Part shown: positions 33,421 to 45,661 of the stretch, in pieces | How the letters are laid out: the number at the start of each line of letters is the position of its first letter | Numbering within the stretch: position 1 is the first letter of the stretch | Assembly (NCBI GenBank): GCA_016271365.2 | Contig: CM028136.1 | Location: forward strand, 473,182,001 to 473,246,000 | DNA: 64,000 nucleotides | Direction of reading: 5' to 3' | From: Neoceratodus forsteri | Lineage: Eukaryota; Chordata; Ceratodontiformes; Ceratodontidae | Notes under the pieces: model-generated | The model's database searches: none | The model's input: only the letters and a program-made list of their open reading frames with translations | What the model was told of the DNA's origin: nothing | Made by a program: the position numbers and the translations under genes

Positions 33421-34445
33421 TCGCACATCAACCACATGCAAGAAATAAAAACGTTTGCAAAAAAAGAAAAAGAAAATTGTTTTTGCAAAAAGTAGTACAT
33501 TTATATTCAAAAATGCAAATAAGCTACAGTGGTCGTAAAAGCAGTACTGGTGGGCACATTACTAACACCCCTAATGGCAACCCATCAGTGGAGGGACTAT
33601 TTTCTACCAAACTGATAATATTTCAAAATTTTACATATAATTTAAATACATTTACAAAGAAATCTGGCAAAACATATTTTACAAGTGCAATAACTCAATG
33701 GGGTATTGGTTGTTCTGTGATAAACATTTCTACTTCCGACTCATGCCTCACTATGCCGTTAGGCATACATGTATCACAGCTTATAAAATGTGTAAGAAAA
33801 ACCCAGCATTGTGTTATCCCACTATAATTACATGGGCTGTAGTTTGGCGGCCAATCCACATGTAAATATAAATCTATTGCAACCAAAAAAGAAACAAATG
33901 GCATCCGAGTTTTCGGGAACAGAAACCCACACCACTAAGACGATGAAAGCTTGAGTTTCCACACATCTACAAGTGAATTGTACACCTTTTTATGGTTGTG
34001 GTTGGAGCCTACAGCCATCTTTCTATCTGTAGCTGGAAATTGGAGTATCATAGAACACATGTTTTGGACTTTTCAATGTATCCTTCCATGACAACTGAAA
34101 TAAAATACTCCCTTCTTTCTGTTAAGAATGTTGGAGACATAACTCCAAGTTGCTTATCAGATGCCATTACGAAACTGAAACAGCTTGTTAAATATTGGTT
34201 GCTTATTAAACTGGAGATTTTTTAACCCCCTTCAGAATGCAACAACTTGCACATTTAAATACTTAGCATTCAAACAGCTTCTTACTACTAGTTTCACTTG
34301 GGAATGTATTGTCTTTCAAAAAAGATTCATACCTCATAAATGTCATCCCTTTCCCAGCAAATCTATAATTTACACAGTTTTTTTAACCTCTAAAGACACT
34401 ATCTGGTAAGTACTGTCTCAGACATATGCCAGGTTTTCAGTGAAC
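33421..34445. other. AT-rich single-copy DNA
   Basis: No domain, no inverted ends, no tandem structure. The beginning may contain the right end of the hAT element, but I could not pair it with a left end. Confidence 0.35.
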
Positions 34446-34449
34446 TACC

Positions 34450-34789
34450 CATGTACACACCATCCTCAAGGCCACAACATTCAAAATAATACTGCATTCT
34501 AATATGTTATAAAACAAGAAATGGTTTGTTTATGTCAGTGAACACAGTGAAGTTCAATTTAGAGTAGATTTCCTTTAAATAGTTCTTATCCTATATTTTG
34601 TATCCTGGATACACACACACACACACACACACTGTACACACCATCCTCATGGCCATGACATTCAAAATAAATACTGCATTCTAATATGCTATAAAACAAC
34701 TGTTAGTTTATGTCAGTGAACACAGTGAAGTTCAGTTTAGAGTAGATTTCCTTAAAATATTTCTTATCCTATATTTTGTATCCTGGATG

Positions 34790-34820
<31 letters not shown>

Positions 34821-34998
34821 ACACACACACACACTCTGTACACACCATCCTCATGGCCACAACATTCAAAATAAATACTGCACTCTAATATGTTATCAAA
34901 CAATAAAGAAACTGTTTATGTCAGTGAACACAGTGAAGTTCAGTTTAGAGTAGATTTCCTTTAAATATTTCTTATCCTACATTTTGTATCCTGAATAG
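34450..34998 (+). repeat. Three-copy tandem repeat with (CA)n spacers
   Basis: Units at about 34452-34606, 34634-34789 and 34838-34996 start 'gtacacaccatcctcatggcc' and end 'cttatcctatattttgtatcctg'. They are separated by CA tracts at 34611-34632 and 34790-34834. Units are about 155 bp and highly alike, which suggests recent duplication (possibly slippage or unequal exchange at the CA tracts). Confidence 0.85.
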
Positions 34999-35159
34999 TG
35001 CAGGGGAGATGCTACATCACATTGTCATAAGGATCTTCATTTACACATTTTTGCACTATTTTTACTCAGGCTGTCCCAAATTAGATGCAATATCTTGTTT
35101 TCAGTGGGGTCATGATTTTACCATTTTGATAATGTATTTCTTCAGGGTAGCCTAGTCCA

Positions 35160-35290
35160 GGGCCCCCATATTCAAAGGAGTTGTGCAGCACATCCTGGCA
35201 GAAAAGGGAGATGTGCCGTCCAACTACAGCAATGCACCACAGTGTGATATTCAAATGGGTGGGATGGGCTGGCCATAAGGGAATGGGCCA
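35160..35290 (+). mobile_element. Single end of a Harbinger-like MITE
   Basis: 'gggcccccatattcaaagg' resembles the termini at 3387 and 51068, and it is followed by an inner 'gtgatattcaaatggg' motif as in those elements. No matching right end is visible before 36600, so the copy is truncated or highly diverged. Confidence 0.45.
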
Positions 35291-36595
35291 GCGTGCACAC
35301 AAATAGTATGCTGTGCAAGTCGAGGGTGCATTCCCATGCATATGCCACTCTGTGGCATACTGAGTGGGAATGCACCCCTTGCAGTCCAGAGCAGCGTGAC
35401 CCACAGTAAGGCCATGATTAGCTGGCCTAACCAGGTCAGCCACACACAGGTGGGCTGAGGAAGTGCACCCAGGTGCACAGCAGCCTGGCAACCCTGGTGA
35501 ACTAGAGGTACCTCCTCCCATCCCTGATTGATCCAACTTCTTCCCTAAAGAGCTCCATAGTGTAGGCCCCCCAAACCCAATTGCACCACAGGAAACCATG
35601 GTCCATAGCCATAACAAAGAGAACCTCCACCCACTGCCTTGATACATAGACACCCCCTCTCCCCATACTTGACCTGTTATGGAGACTGGCACTGCTGTCC
35701 ACACCCTGCCACAACCAGCTACCAACTTCACTGGACCCAGGCTGGGGACCTGCACTCCAGAATGGCCCAAGTGGCTGTACCCTGCATTGAGGCACTACGC
35801 AAGCTGCAGATCCACCATTGTATACAGCCATGTATATGTCCCTGGCAAACCATAAGAGGGAATTGACATACCTCCAATGCATGCCTTGTCAATGCTATAT
35901 CTTCCTGCTGTCATACACCGCTGCAGGCTCACACTCTCCCCATTCCCCTGTGTAACATGCCACCCTCCAGACTGCTGAGGTATCCTGGGTGCTATGGGGT
36001 GCAGTATCCTACAATGCCATTTGCAGTGTATGCTCTAGGCTATGGATAGTGCATCCGTGGTTCCCCAATTGTACAAACGAATGGGAGGTCAGCTGTAACA
36101 TGCCTGTTTCAGGACCTGTACAGGTCCAGCATCGACTGTCACCCACACTTAGCAATGCAATGGCACTGGGATGATGGATCCACATGCAAGCACCTGAGGT
36201 GTATGGCCACTGGGTACTATCTCTTGCACACAGCTTATGCCTATGTTTTACACATTCCAGCATCCTACTGCCAGTGCTCTGCCATCCAAAAATGAGATGC
36301 CATTTCTTCTATGAACTTTCCAGGCTAAATATATAGCAATCAGCAGGCATATTCTAGGAAAATACATTGCAAAAATGTGTAAACAGAAGATCACATTGAA
36401 ACTGCATCTCAGCAGATCTGCATTGTGCAAATTCATTAGAAATAATGGGTAAAATCATCCCAAAAGCTCTCCACAGCCATATCAGCTCTGACCAGAGTTT
36501 GTTTAGTTTTGGTGGCTCTTAGAGTGTCTAGTTCACTCTATAGTGACTGGCTGCTAACCACCACTCCAGTATATCTGTCTGTTACTCCGACAGAG
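35291..36595. other. Unclassified; possibly the interior of the truncated MITE
   Basis: GC-moderate sequence to about 36290, then AT-richer DNA to the start of CR1 copy D. No protein domain recognised on either strand. Confidence 0.3.
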
Positions 36596-36962
36596 CTGAC
36601 ACATCTAACCATACTTCTGGTGCAGAGCTCAGGGATTTGGCTTCATTGGGGACTGGGGGTTTACCTGGAGTGATGCAGGCCTATACTGCGTGGTGGTCTG
36701 CATCTGTCCAGGAAGGGAACCAGGATCCTAGGTGATAGGTTTAAATGCTTCATTGGCAAGCATTTAAACTAGCCAAGGGGGGGCACTGAAAAGGAGCAGG
36801 GAAATCCTAGCCCCTCCAAAAAAAGCTGGGTAGTAAGTGAGGTAAACACCAAGATAAGAGATGTAGATAGGGAGAAGGGCAGGGGTAAATGGAGAAAGTG
36901 ACAAAGACAATAAGAACAGGGATGGGGCAAAAAGGAGTAAGACCATCAGGAAATGGAGGGTA

Positions 36963-37796
36963 ATGAGTACCAATGCCCATAGTCTGGGCAATAAGCTCCC
37001 TGAACTGATGGCCTTGATGGAAGAGGGATTCCTGGATATTGTAGCAGTCACAGAAACATGGTACACAGAGATCCATGACTGGGATGTTATCATACCAGGT
37101 TACACAACCTACAGGAAATACAGGGAGGGGAGAAGATGGGGAGGAGTAGCTCTCTATGTAAGGGAAGGGATAAAAGCAACTGAACAAAAGAGTAAACAGG
37201 GAGGAGAGGAGGCACTGTGGGTCACCTTAGAGACTGGAAATGGCACCACAGTCTGCACAGGGGTTGTATACAGACCCCTATGTCAGGGGGAGAGAATGGA
37301 CAAGGATATGATAGAAGGCATTCTTAGGATGGCAGAGAAAGGGGAGATACTGTTGATGGGAGACCTGAATATGCCAGATGTTAACTGGAGCACATTTGCT
37401 GCAGCCACATCCAAGAGCAGGGCTATTCTCGATGCCCTACAGGTGGCATGCCTCAGACAGCTAGTTTTGGAACCCACTCATGAGGGAGCAATCTTAGACC
37501 TCATACTCTCAAATGGGGACAGTGAGAGGATCTCAGATCTAGAAGTGGGTAGCCATCTGGAAACAAGTGACCACCAAACAGTGTGGTTCACGTTAAACTC
37601 TGCTACAGAGTCAAGCCATACAAAAGTGAGGGTACTGGATTTCAGGAGGGCTGACTTTGGCAAGATGGGAGAGTGCCTTAGAAAAGCACTAGCAAACAGG
37701 CTAGAAGGAGGGTTGGAGCAACAATGGGGAAACATCAAAACTGCCATCACAGAGGCAACAAGCCTTTGTGTGAAGCAAATAAACAAATCAAAATGA
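36963..37796 (+). pseudogene. CR1 ORF2 AP-endonuclease (copy D), domain intact
   Basis: The endonuclease domain is complete and in one frame for 277 codons. Catalytic and structural motifs are all visible: TNAHSLGNKL (Asn), FLDIVAVTETW (Glu), VVYRPLC (Tyr), ILLMGDLNMPDVNW (Asp and Asn), and TSDHQTVWF (Ser-Asp-His). The linker follows (RVLDFRRADFGKMGECLRKA). A TGA at 37794 in 'INKSK' separates it from the linker continuation (PLWFSKEVAGKVREKKIAF), so full-length ORF2 cannot be made. By domain completeness this is the best preserved enzyme in the window. Confidence 0.9.
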
Positions 37797-37980
37797 AAGA
37801 AAAAGCCACTATGGTTCTCAAAAGAGGTGGCGGGGAAGGTCAGGGAGAAAAAGATAGCATTCTGGAAGTATAAGGAAACACAGAAGGAGCAGGACAGAGA
37901 GCTGTACCTGTTAAGGCAGAAGGAAGCAGGGAGGGAAGTCAGAATAGCAAAGGCCCAAACTGAAGAAAAGATAGGCCAAC

Positions 37981-39620
37981 TTGGTTAAGAAGGGGGATAA
38001 AACCTTTTATAGGTACATCAAGGAGCGTAGAAAGACAAAGGGAGGGATAGTGAGGCTGAAAAGAATGGACGGTGGGTGGGCAGAGAGGGATATTGAAAAA
38101 TCAGGGATACTGAATGAATATTTCTGCTCAGTATTCACAAAAGAGGAGGAGGGGGAGGTGCCTAATCTAATTAAGAGAAGCACTCTGGATAGGGAGGATG
38201 ATCCCAGTCCTTTCACAGGAGAAAGGGTTCTGAAAGAACTCCTAAAACTGGAGATGGACAAAGCAATGGGGCCTGATGGAATTCACTCCAGAATTCTAAA
38301 AGAATTAAGGGGAGAACTAGTGAAACCACTGGCTACCCTTTTTTAACAAATCATGGGAGGATGGTGTGGTACCTGAGAACTGGAGGAAGGCAGATGTGAT
38401 TCCCCTTCACAAAAGTGGGACCAAGACAGAGGCAGGAAACTACAGACCTGTCAGTTTGACCTCTATGGTAGAGAAAGTGATAGAATCACTTCTGAAGGAA
38501 AGAATTGTTGAGTACCTAGAGGCCAGTGGGCACAGGCCCGAGGCAGCATGGGTTCACAGCAGGAAGGTCATGTCAGATGAATCAATTGATTTCTTTGACT
38601 GAGTGACCAAAGTAGTAGACCAGGGAGGGGCTGTGGACATGGCCTACCTAGACTTTTGCAAGGCATTTGACACAGTCCCACACAAAAGATTAATAGTCAG
38701 ATTAACCAACCTGGGAGTGGGTCCCAGGGTGGTAGCCTGGGTAAAACATTGGCTGGACAACAGGACACAGAAGGTAATTGTAAATGGAGTCCACTCTGAA
38801 GAAAGAGGGGTTACTAGTGGGGTACCACAGGGTTCAGTACTGGGTCCAGTCCTTTTTAATGTATTTATAGGTGACATTGCAGAGGGAATGGAAGGAAAAG
38901 AATATCTCTTTACAGATGACACAAAGATCTGCAACAGGGTCGATACAGAAGGTGGGGTGGAAAGGATGAGAAGGGACTTGGCAAGGTTGGAGGAATGGTC
39001 AAATGTATGGCAGCTTAGATTTAATGCAAATAAGTGTAAAATAATGTACCTGGAAAACAAAAACCCAGGGGAAGAGTACACAATGGGGGGTGAGATACTT
39101 ACAACAACAAAAATGGAAAGGGACCTGTGGGTAGTCATATCAGATGACCTTAAGGTGGGCAAGCAATGTGATAATGCAGTAAGAAGTCTGGCAGGATACT
39201 GGGATGCATAGGGGAGGCATCACCAGTAGAAAACAAGAAGTTGTTATCCCTCTGTACAGTCAGTTTGTGAGACCCCATCTGGAGTACTGCATGTAGTTTC
39301 GGAGGCCCATCTCTGCAGGAACATAGACAGGATGGAGGCAGTCCAGGGAAGGGCAAATAAAATTGTGCAGGGCCTGCACCAGAAGCCATACGAATATAGA
39401 CTAAAGCAGCTTAATATGTATACCCTCAAGGAAAGCAGAAAGAGAAGAGACATGATAGAAATTTTCAAGTACCTCAAGAGAATCAACAATGTCCAAGAGG
39501 GTAGCATCTTTCAGAAAAAGAGATGTGCAAGAACAAAGGGGCACAATTTGAAGATGGGGGGGCAGCGGTTCAGGGGCAACATGGGAATGTATTTTTTCAT
39601 TGAGAGTGGTGGACTCATGG
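37981..39620 (+). pseudogene. CR1 reverse transcriptase (copy D)
   Basis: Three frame blocks give a near-complete RT. Block 37981-38346 holds the fingers: VKKGDKTFYRYIKERRKTKG and LEMDKAMGPDGIHSRILKEL. Block 38366-38602 reads VPENWRKADVIPLHKSGTKT and ends at a TGA replacing the usual Trp of 'FFDWVT'. Block 38603-39211 holds [36 protein letters not shown] and the catalytic box, which reads LFTDDTK: FTDD instead of FADD. After a frameshift near 39200 the thumb and C-terminus follow to about 39620 (RRDMIEIFKYLKRINNVQEG). The breaks at 38344, 38600 and 39200 make it inactive. Confidence 0.9.
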
Positions 39621-40699
39621 AATGACCTTCCTGAGGAGGTCGTGGGGTCAAAAACAGTGGGGGAATTTAAGAATGCATGGGACATAAGGCAATTCTAGTG
39701 GGGGATAGGAGGGAGGAAGTAAGCTGTTGGTTAACTAGGAACTGCAGTTTATCCAATAGGTAGGGAAATGGGCAGACTGGGTGGGCAAATCGGTCCTTAT
39801 CTGTCATCTAGATTTATGTTTCTATGTTTTCTTTTTCCTCTTAAGGACTTAGCAATCAGCAGTGATTTGCCTTCTGTATTAAAGGACATAAGACTTTTAA
39901 ATTGCCTCGAAAGACAGAAGTTCATTAAATACTCTTAGGAGCCAGGTGTAAGCTTAACTCTGGAGTGTGTGAGAGACTAAGTGCTTAGGTTGAATATGCA
40001 TGTGTTTTGGGGGGGGTTGGGGAGGTTGGGCTGTCTTGGGTGAGTGTTTATAGGGGGAGTTTAGTGTGTGGTTGGGAGGAGTAATTTTCTATGTGTTTTT
40101 GGGGGGTTGGAGGATGGTGTTTTGTGAGGATGGTGCTGTGTGTGGGGGAAGGGTTGGGGCTGTGCTTACATATTTAGGTAGGCTTATATTTGGGTACATG
40201 TCATAATTATGCTACAGGGTTTTAGGACTCTTGGCTCACATACATAGTCAATATACACTTCTTTTCTAGTTATCTTTTCCCTAGGGGAGGAGAGAGTTTA
40301 ATTCCATATAGGTTTTATACAGATTCTTAAGACTGTTTCTGCTCATATAATTAATTGATTATATACCAAATCATTTTTGAACTTTGAATATTTTAAGATG
40401 CATGAACTCATTTTCTAGGTGGTCCTTGAGAGATTTATTTTTTTATTATTTTTTTATTTGGCAATAATACTGACAATTGATATTATCTTGTAAAAAATAT
40501 TGTTACAACACTGTAGGTTTTAATGTTTATGAAGTGTGCTAACTGGTTGGGACTATAGTTTAATATATATCTTCAGATAAGTTTAATTATGTATGAATGT
40601 TTTAAACAGTTGTTCATACAAGATACATTGTTCTTATTCTCTTATTTCCATATATATATATATTTCTGTTGTACAGTTTTTTATCATACAATACTATCA

Positions 40700-40897
40700 T
40701 GGTTTTTTTTTTCAAATTATTTAACCAGGAGAGACACACTAAGCTGAAAGCTTGTTTACAGGTGTGACTTGGGAGCACAGGGAAGTTAAATGACTTGCTC
40801 AGGGTTACATAGCATGCAAGTGGGGCTGTGGGATTCAAACCCAGATCTCCAAATTTGCAGCTCAGAGCCTTAAACCACTGCTCTATACTGCCTGCCA
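40700..40897 (-). mobile_element. MIR-like tRNA-derived SINE, with empty site elsewhere in window
   Basis: The reverse strand shows an A box (tatagagcagtggttta), a B box (tgggtttgaatccc), a core 'tgagcaagtcatttaactt', and a tail ending in A/T-rich sequence. The uninterrupted sequence exists at 53025-53050 ('acaatactatca' joined to 'agttttaacttgg'), which fixes both ends of the 198-bp insertion. Confidence 0.8.
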
Positions 40898-41202
40898 AGT
40901 TTCAACTTGGACATTTGTGGTATTAAATCTAAAGGTCTTGCTTTTAATTTTGAATATATTTTTCTAACACACACATTCATTAATACTTTCACTTACAGGG
41001 TTTTCTTGCTTGAGTGCTCAGCTTATGTAATGGATTTGACCTTGAAAAGATTCTCAGTAATAGCAAGCTAGTGGGTTGTTTTCATTTCATTTAAATTTGT
41101 GATTTTTTGAAACAGGTACTTTTAACCAATGAGAATTGTTTCTGTTTTTTATGTATGATCTGGGTGTTAATAGACTGTGACTCTCTGAACAATTGTCATA
41201 AA

Positions 41203-41238
41203 TCTCCAAGGAAGGACTTGGTTGGTTCGAAAGCTTAG
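41203..41238 (+). ncRNA. Possible degenerate hammerhead ribozyme core in pLTR
   Basis: Penelope pLTRs often carry a minimal hammerhead ribozyme with CUGAUGA and GAAA core strands. Here 'ccaaggaagg' lies 14 bases before 'cgaaagc', and the second copy at 53347-53382 has 'cgaggaagg' and 'tgaaagc'. The GAAA strand is preserved, but the CUGAUGA strand has decayed. The position fits the family; activity is unlikely. Confidence 0.35.
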
Positions 41239-41241
41239 ACA

Positions 41242-44030
41242 TTGTTTTCTTTTTGTAACATCTATGTTGGTCTAATAAAAGGTATCACGCCCTTTCCTTC
41301 TGGATCTGTTCTTACAAGGACCAATATGGCAACTAATCTATTTCTGTATGTCATCATGGAAGATACCAAAATTCACCGTAGAATATGGCAGTTACACAAC
41401 ATAAAGAAGAAACTCACCCATCTAGATAGTAACATCTGTGTTTTAACCCAGTGCAAGAGGAACATTATCTCTAAAGGTTTAACTATTTGGAATCCATTAA
41501 AGAACTCTGATAATTCTAAGTATGTTGAACAACTCTGCCATAGGACCTCTGAGAAATCACAGAATCCATAGACCATATGTCAAGAAAGCATTTTTGGTGA
41601 AACAGTTGATGGAATTGTTACCACACTAGAAAAAGATGGCTGGTGAGCCTATTACAGACACCCTGCACAAGATACACATGAACTACCAGAGGACCTTAAG
41701 ACAAGCCATGCTCATTAAAAACAGGAAGTTAGATACCCTTCAACGTACTATACTTCCTAACAACCATGAAGAACAGAACAGAGTGATTAAACAACATAAC
41801 CACACAGAGGCCACCTTTCAGTGGTTAATTTGTCCAACCACACACCGACTACTGGGGAATTAAGTGTACTTTCTAAGAGACTCAGTTTCTGCCCAACAAA
41901 ACCACTAGACAGAATAGAGTTGTGTGGTGAACTGGAGGAATAGTTCTATAAATTGAGACTTAAAGAATTCTTTCACAGCAGAGAAGAAATCATAGGCAGA
42001 GAAGAGATCACAAACAATAACAATTCAATGGATGATAAAAATAAATAATCTAATTTTACCCCCCCCCCCCGCCAAAGTGGGTGTAATAAGAAACTAAAAA
42101 ATTACATTCACTGCTTTCACCAGAGAGTGACTGGTCAGATCCTTAACAGGCAAGAACAGGCCAGCTACAACCTCTCTCAATTGGAATAGAGGGCTATACA
42201 AACACTGAAATCGAACCACAACATTGTCATAAACAAGCAGATAAAAGTTATGCAGTGGTGATATTAAACTGAGAGGACTATATTAATGAAGCCAACAGAC
42301 AGCTAACTGACCATACCTACTACTGATAACTGGAAAGTGACCCCAACACAGAATATAAAAGAGAACTACAGGACTTAGATCATTTCCTAATCATGCTCAA
42401 GTTAGACTAATGGATCTTATCCCTGTTGGACCTAAGCCAGGGACAGTCTACATGCTGCCTAAAATACATAAACCGGGCAATCTGGGGAGACCCATAGTCT
42501 CTGGCAATGGTACCATGGCTAAGGGGACCTCAGGATTTGTAGAAACCATTTTAAAACTGCTGGTTATAGAAATGAACAGTTACATCAAGGACACCACACA
42601 CATCCTGCGTAAACTTTCTGGTTATTAGTACTTACCGACTAACACCATTTTAGTAATGATGGATGTAACATCCCTCTACACTAATATTCCACACATGGGT
42701 GGCATTTCAGCCTGCCTTAAGTACCTATATGAGAAAGGATTAGACCAAAACAGCGACCCTGGAGTGGTGAAGAAACTTATTGAATTCATTCTAACACATA
42801 ACTTCAGCTTCAATGGTAAACATAATATTCAAACTATGGGAACAGCAATGGGCACCAGGATGGCTCCATAGCATGCTAATGTCTTTATGGGAAATTTAGA
42901 GGTGGACTTTTTAAGTCACTGTGCACACAAAGCAGTCACTTATTTCATTACACTGATGATTTGTTTATAATTTGGACAGGGGGCACTGACGCGCTTAGAT
43001 TTTCATAAGGATCTTAATAACCTCCACCCTACCGTAAAGCTTACCCTGGAGTATTCTGCCACCAGTGTTAATTTTCTGGGCACCACTGTCACCATCAATG
43101 ATGGAACCTTACATACATGTATTTACAGGAAGCCAACAGACAGACATAGACACTTACACAGGAACAGTAATCACCCAAGCCACACAAAAAAAATCTGTCA
43201 TGTACAGTCAAGCACCTTGGTATAACTGTATCTGTTCAAATGAGGAAGACAAATATACACATTTGGCTATGTTGAAAAACACCTTTATGGAGCAAGGCCA
43301 CTCTTTCAGGGAACTAGAGAAACAGAACATGCAACACAAGTACCTAGAGAGCAACTACTTCAGTATAAGGAAAGGACAATTACCAACAGAATATCCTTAG
43401 CAGTCACTTATCATCCTGACCTTGAACTTCTATATAAAATTATTAAGGGCCTCCACTCTATATTTAGTGAGCATGAGACCCTAAATTGTGTTTTTCAAGA
43501 ACTACCACTACTACCTTTTAAACAACCACCTAATTTAGCCATCTTGATTGTTAGGAGTAAACTTGCACCAGAACAGGGTACCATGACTCTAAATAGTACA
43601 CAACCCTATAATCAACCCAGATGTAAGACTTGTGAGCTTATTTCCACTTTGGATTGTGTGTTTACGTCATAAAACATACTATTCAGGATACAAGGGAATT
43701 ATACCTGTATATCATGTAATGTTGCTTATTTCATTCAACAGAAGAGATGTCCACAAACAGGGTATGTTGGGGAGACGAGCCAAGCTCTCCACACTAGAAT
43801 GAATGCACACAGACATACCACTAATATGAAGATGACTGAAAAATCAGTGGGGTGACACTTCTTTAAGAATGACCACTCAATCTCTGATATGTCAGTAATG
43901 GTCTTAAAAGGATTTTTTTTTAAAAAATACACAACACAGACTTTTGAGATGAAGCTTATTTTACTTCTCAGTATGGTAGCAGATGGCATAAATGTTGATT
44001 TGGGTTTCATTATGCATTACCCCACTTAAA
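41242..44030 (+). pseudogene. Penelope-like reverse transcriptase with GIY-YIG endonuclease
   Basis: A Penelope protein couples a telomerase-like RT to a GIY-YIG nuclease. The N-terminal region (41320-41571) reads IHRRIWQLHNIKKKLTHLDS and QCKRNIISKGLTIWNP. The RT (42410-43000) has VYMLPKIHKPGNLGRPIVSG, MDVTSLYTNIP and GTAMGTRMAP, and a catalytic box that reads YTDD (from 'cactgatgatttg') where YIDD is usual. The nuclease (43690-44020) reads CISCNVAYF, then GYVGETSQALHTRMNAHRHT and a later MVADGINVDLGF. Stops and shifts occur throughout (for example 42627, 42870, 43400, 43853). Domain order and motif identity make the class certain; the copy is inactive. Confidence 0.9.
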
Positions 44031-44149
44031 CTTACACAGACCTTTACTTAATAGGATGGACATTTAATAGTATTTCAGTCTGTTGTTGTTTTGTTTTTAT
44101 TTTCATAGAGTCCTTTTTAACTGATTATCAATATGTTGGTTTCTCACCA

Positions 44150-44508
44150 AATATACATGTGTGTGTGGGTTGGGGGTGGAGGTTGGGTTGTCTTGGGTGA
44201 GTGTGTATAAGGGGGAGTTTAGTGTGTGGGTGGGGGTAATTTTCAATGTGTTTTTTGGGGGGTTGGAGGATGGTGTTTTTTATGGGGAGGATGCTGTGTG
44301 TGTGTGGGAGGGGCTGGGGTTGTGCTTACATATTTAGGTAGGCTCATATTCAGGTACATGTCATAATTATGCTACAGGGTGTTATGACCCTTGGTTCACA
44401 TACATAATGAATATACACTTCTTTTCTACTTATCTTTTCCCGGGGCTGGGGGTTTAATTCTATAAGGGTTTTATACAGATTCTTAAAACTGTTTCTGCTC
44501 ATATAGTT
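44150..44508 (+). repeat. Penelope-like element, downstream pLTR copy (truncated)
   Basis: Directly repeats 39985-40345 with about 85-90% similarity by eye, breaking off after 'tttctgctcatatagttaatt'. Direct partial repeats on both sides of the ORF are the usual Penelope arrangement. Confidence 0.8.
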
Positions 44509-44587
44509 AATTCATTTTCATTTATTTCATAGTCGGATTAATACCTTTGAGCCAGGGCTCATTTATCAAGGTTCCAAGTCAGAGAGA

Positions 44588-44657
44588 GACAGTACAATAC
44601 AATACAATACAATACAATATAATACAATGCAGTACAATACAATACAATACAATATAT
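44588..44657 (+). repeat. (AATAC)n microsatellite
   Basis: About 13 units of 'aatac', with a few 'aatat' and 'aatgc/agtac' variants in the middle. Confidence 0.95.
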
Positions 44658-44759
44658 TGGTTACCGATCAAGTAGGAGGAATAATCATTTAATATGATTT
44701 GTAACATAGCACAATAAATGATGCTGAAATTGAGGAAGGAGATTGGTGCAACTGTATCA

Positions 44760-45661
44760 TGTGGTGGAAAATGAGTGGTGATTAAGCCAGCGTAGATCCC
44801 GCTTGTGTGGAACCTACAGTGTCCAGAGTAGTAGTGGACAATTAGAGCCCACTTGTGTAGTACCTGCAGTGGCCAGAGTCTGTCGCGCTAAGAAAGAGAG
44901 AGTGAGCCCGCTGGTGCTCTACCACAAACAGCCACACGGTGCAGCACTGGGATGAGATTAAAGAGCGCTGAGACCAAAGAAGCATGGAAGCATTAGAGCC
45001 CACTGGTGCAGTACCATGAGAAGCCACCGTGACATCGCAGCCAGGGAAGTCATTGAAAGAATCGGGAGCATGCTGGGGGGACTGAAACACACGAACAGTA
45101 GCTGTGTGCCTGACTGACCAGATCAGTATGGTGATGAAACACCCCCTGATCGCCGGGACAATTGGGCAGAGGCACCCACGGACTCGGTCGACAGTTGAGA
45201 CAGTACAGCAGACGTGCAAGTGGGCTAGCCACGCAAATACTGTACATATGTAACAGACAGGTATCGTAGGGGACAAGCGAGGTAAGACAAATATAGCCAT
45301 CATCAGTCTGGCAAGATGTTGCAGTATCAGAACATGTTTTTCCCACAGTGCACCCCTGTGTTCCATGATCGGCAGATAAGATCGAACGAGAGAGCATACA
45401 AACGGCCGGTAGGAATCGGGAAATTAGAGTACTATTCTGTGTGACACACGCTAATCCTCTTGTGGTCTCGACTTACAAATACCCAACACTATATAAAAGA
45501 ATGTCTAGCATGCACCGTGACTGCGCACGTTCTCACAGCAGCAGACTCAGTTGAAAGGAAGCAAATATCGCATACTTAACCAGCGAACATTATCACTGTC
45601 GGGAAGCGCTGCATATTATGAACTGAACCAGTAGTCGGAGAATATTTGTGTTGCACTTGCC
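44760..45661. other. Unclassified; short dispersed repeats
   Basis: 'agcccactggtgcagtacc' and related words recur near 44787, 44847, 44906 and 44997 at 60-90 bp spacing, suggesting a decayed tandem repeat. I recognise no protein or transposon end. It may be downstream flank of the reverse-strand LINE at 46195. Confidence 0.35.

Larger units (their letters stand above)
36596..39832 (+). mobile_element. CR1 LINE copy D, longest forward copy
   Basis: It begins in the tail of ORF1: esterase C-terminal text near 36610-36710, then 'gcatttaaactagcc' near 36765, the same ORF1-ORF2 junction seen at 14508. It continues through ORF2 endonuclease and RT and ends with the CR1 3' end (39770-39832). It lacks most of ORF1 and is therefore 5' truncated. 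It serves as the reference for reading the other copies. Confidence 0.9.
39980..41290 (+). repeat. Penelope-like element, upstream partial terminal repeat (pLTR)
   Basis: The first part (39985-40345) is repeated at 44150-44508 ('ggttggaggatggtgtttt', 'atatttaggtaggctcatat'). The second part (40345-41290) is repeated at 52697-53440. It ends 'taacatctatgttggtctaataaaaggtat', the typical sequence leading into Penelope ORFs. A SINE is inserted at 40700-40897. Confidence 0.75.

Noticed and set aside
35081..35770. 229-codon reverse-strand open frame
   Set aside because: No motif recognised. Its composition suggests chance in MITE-like DNA.
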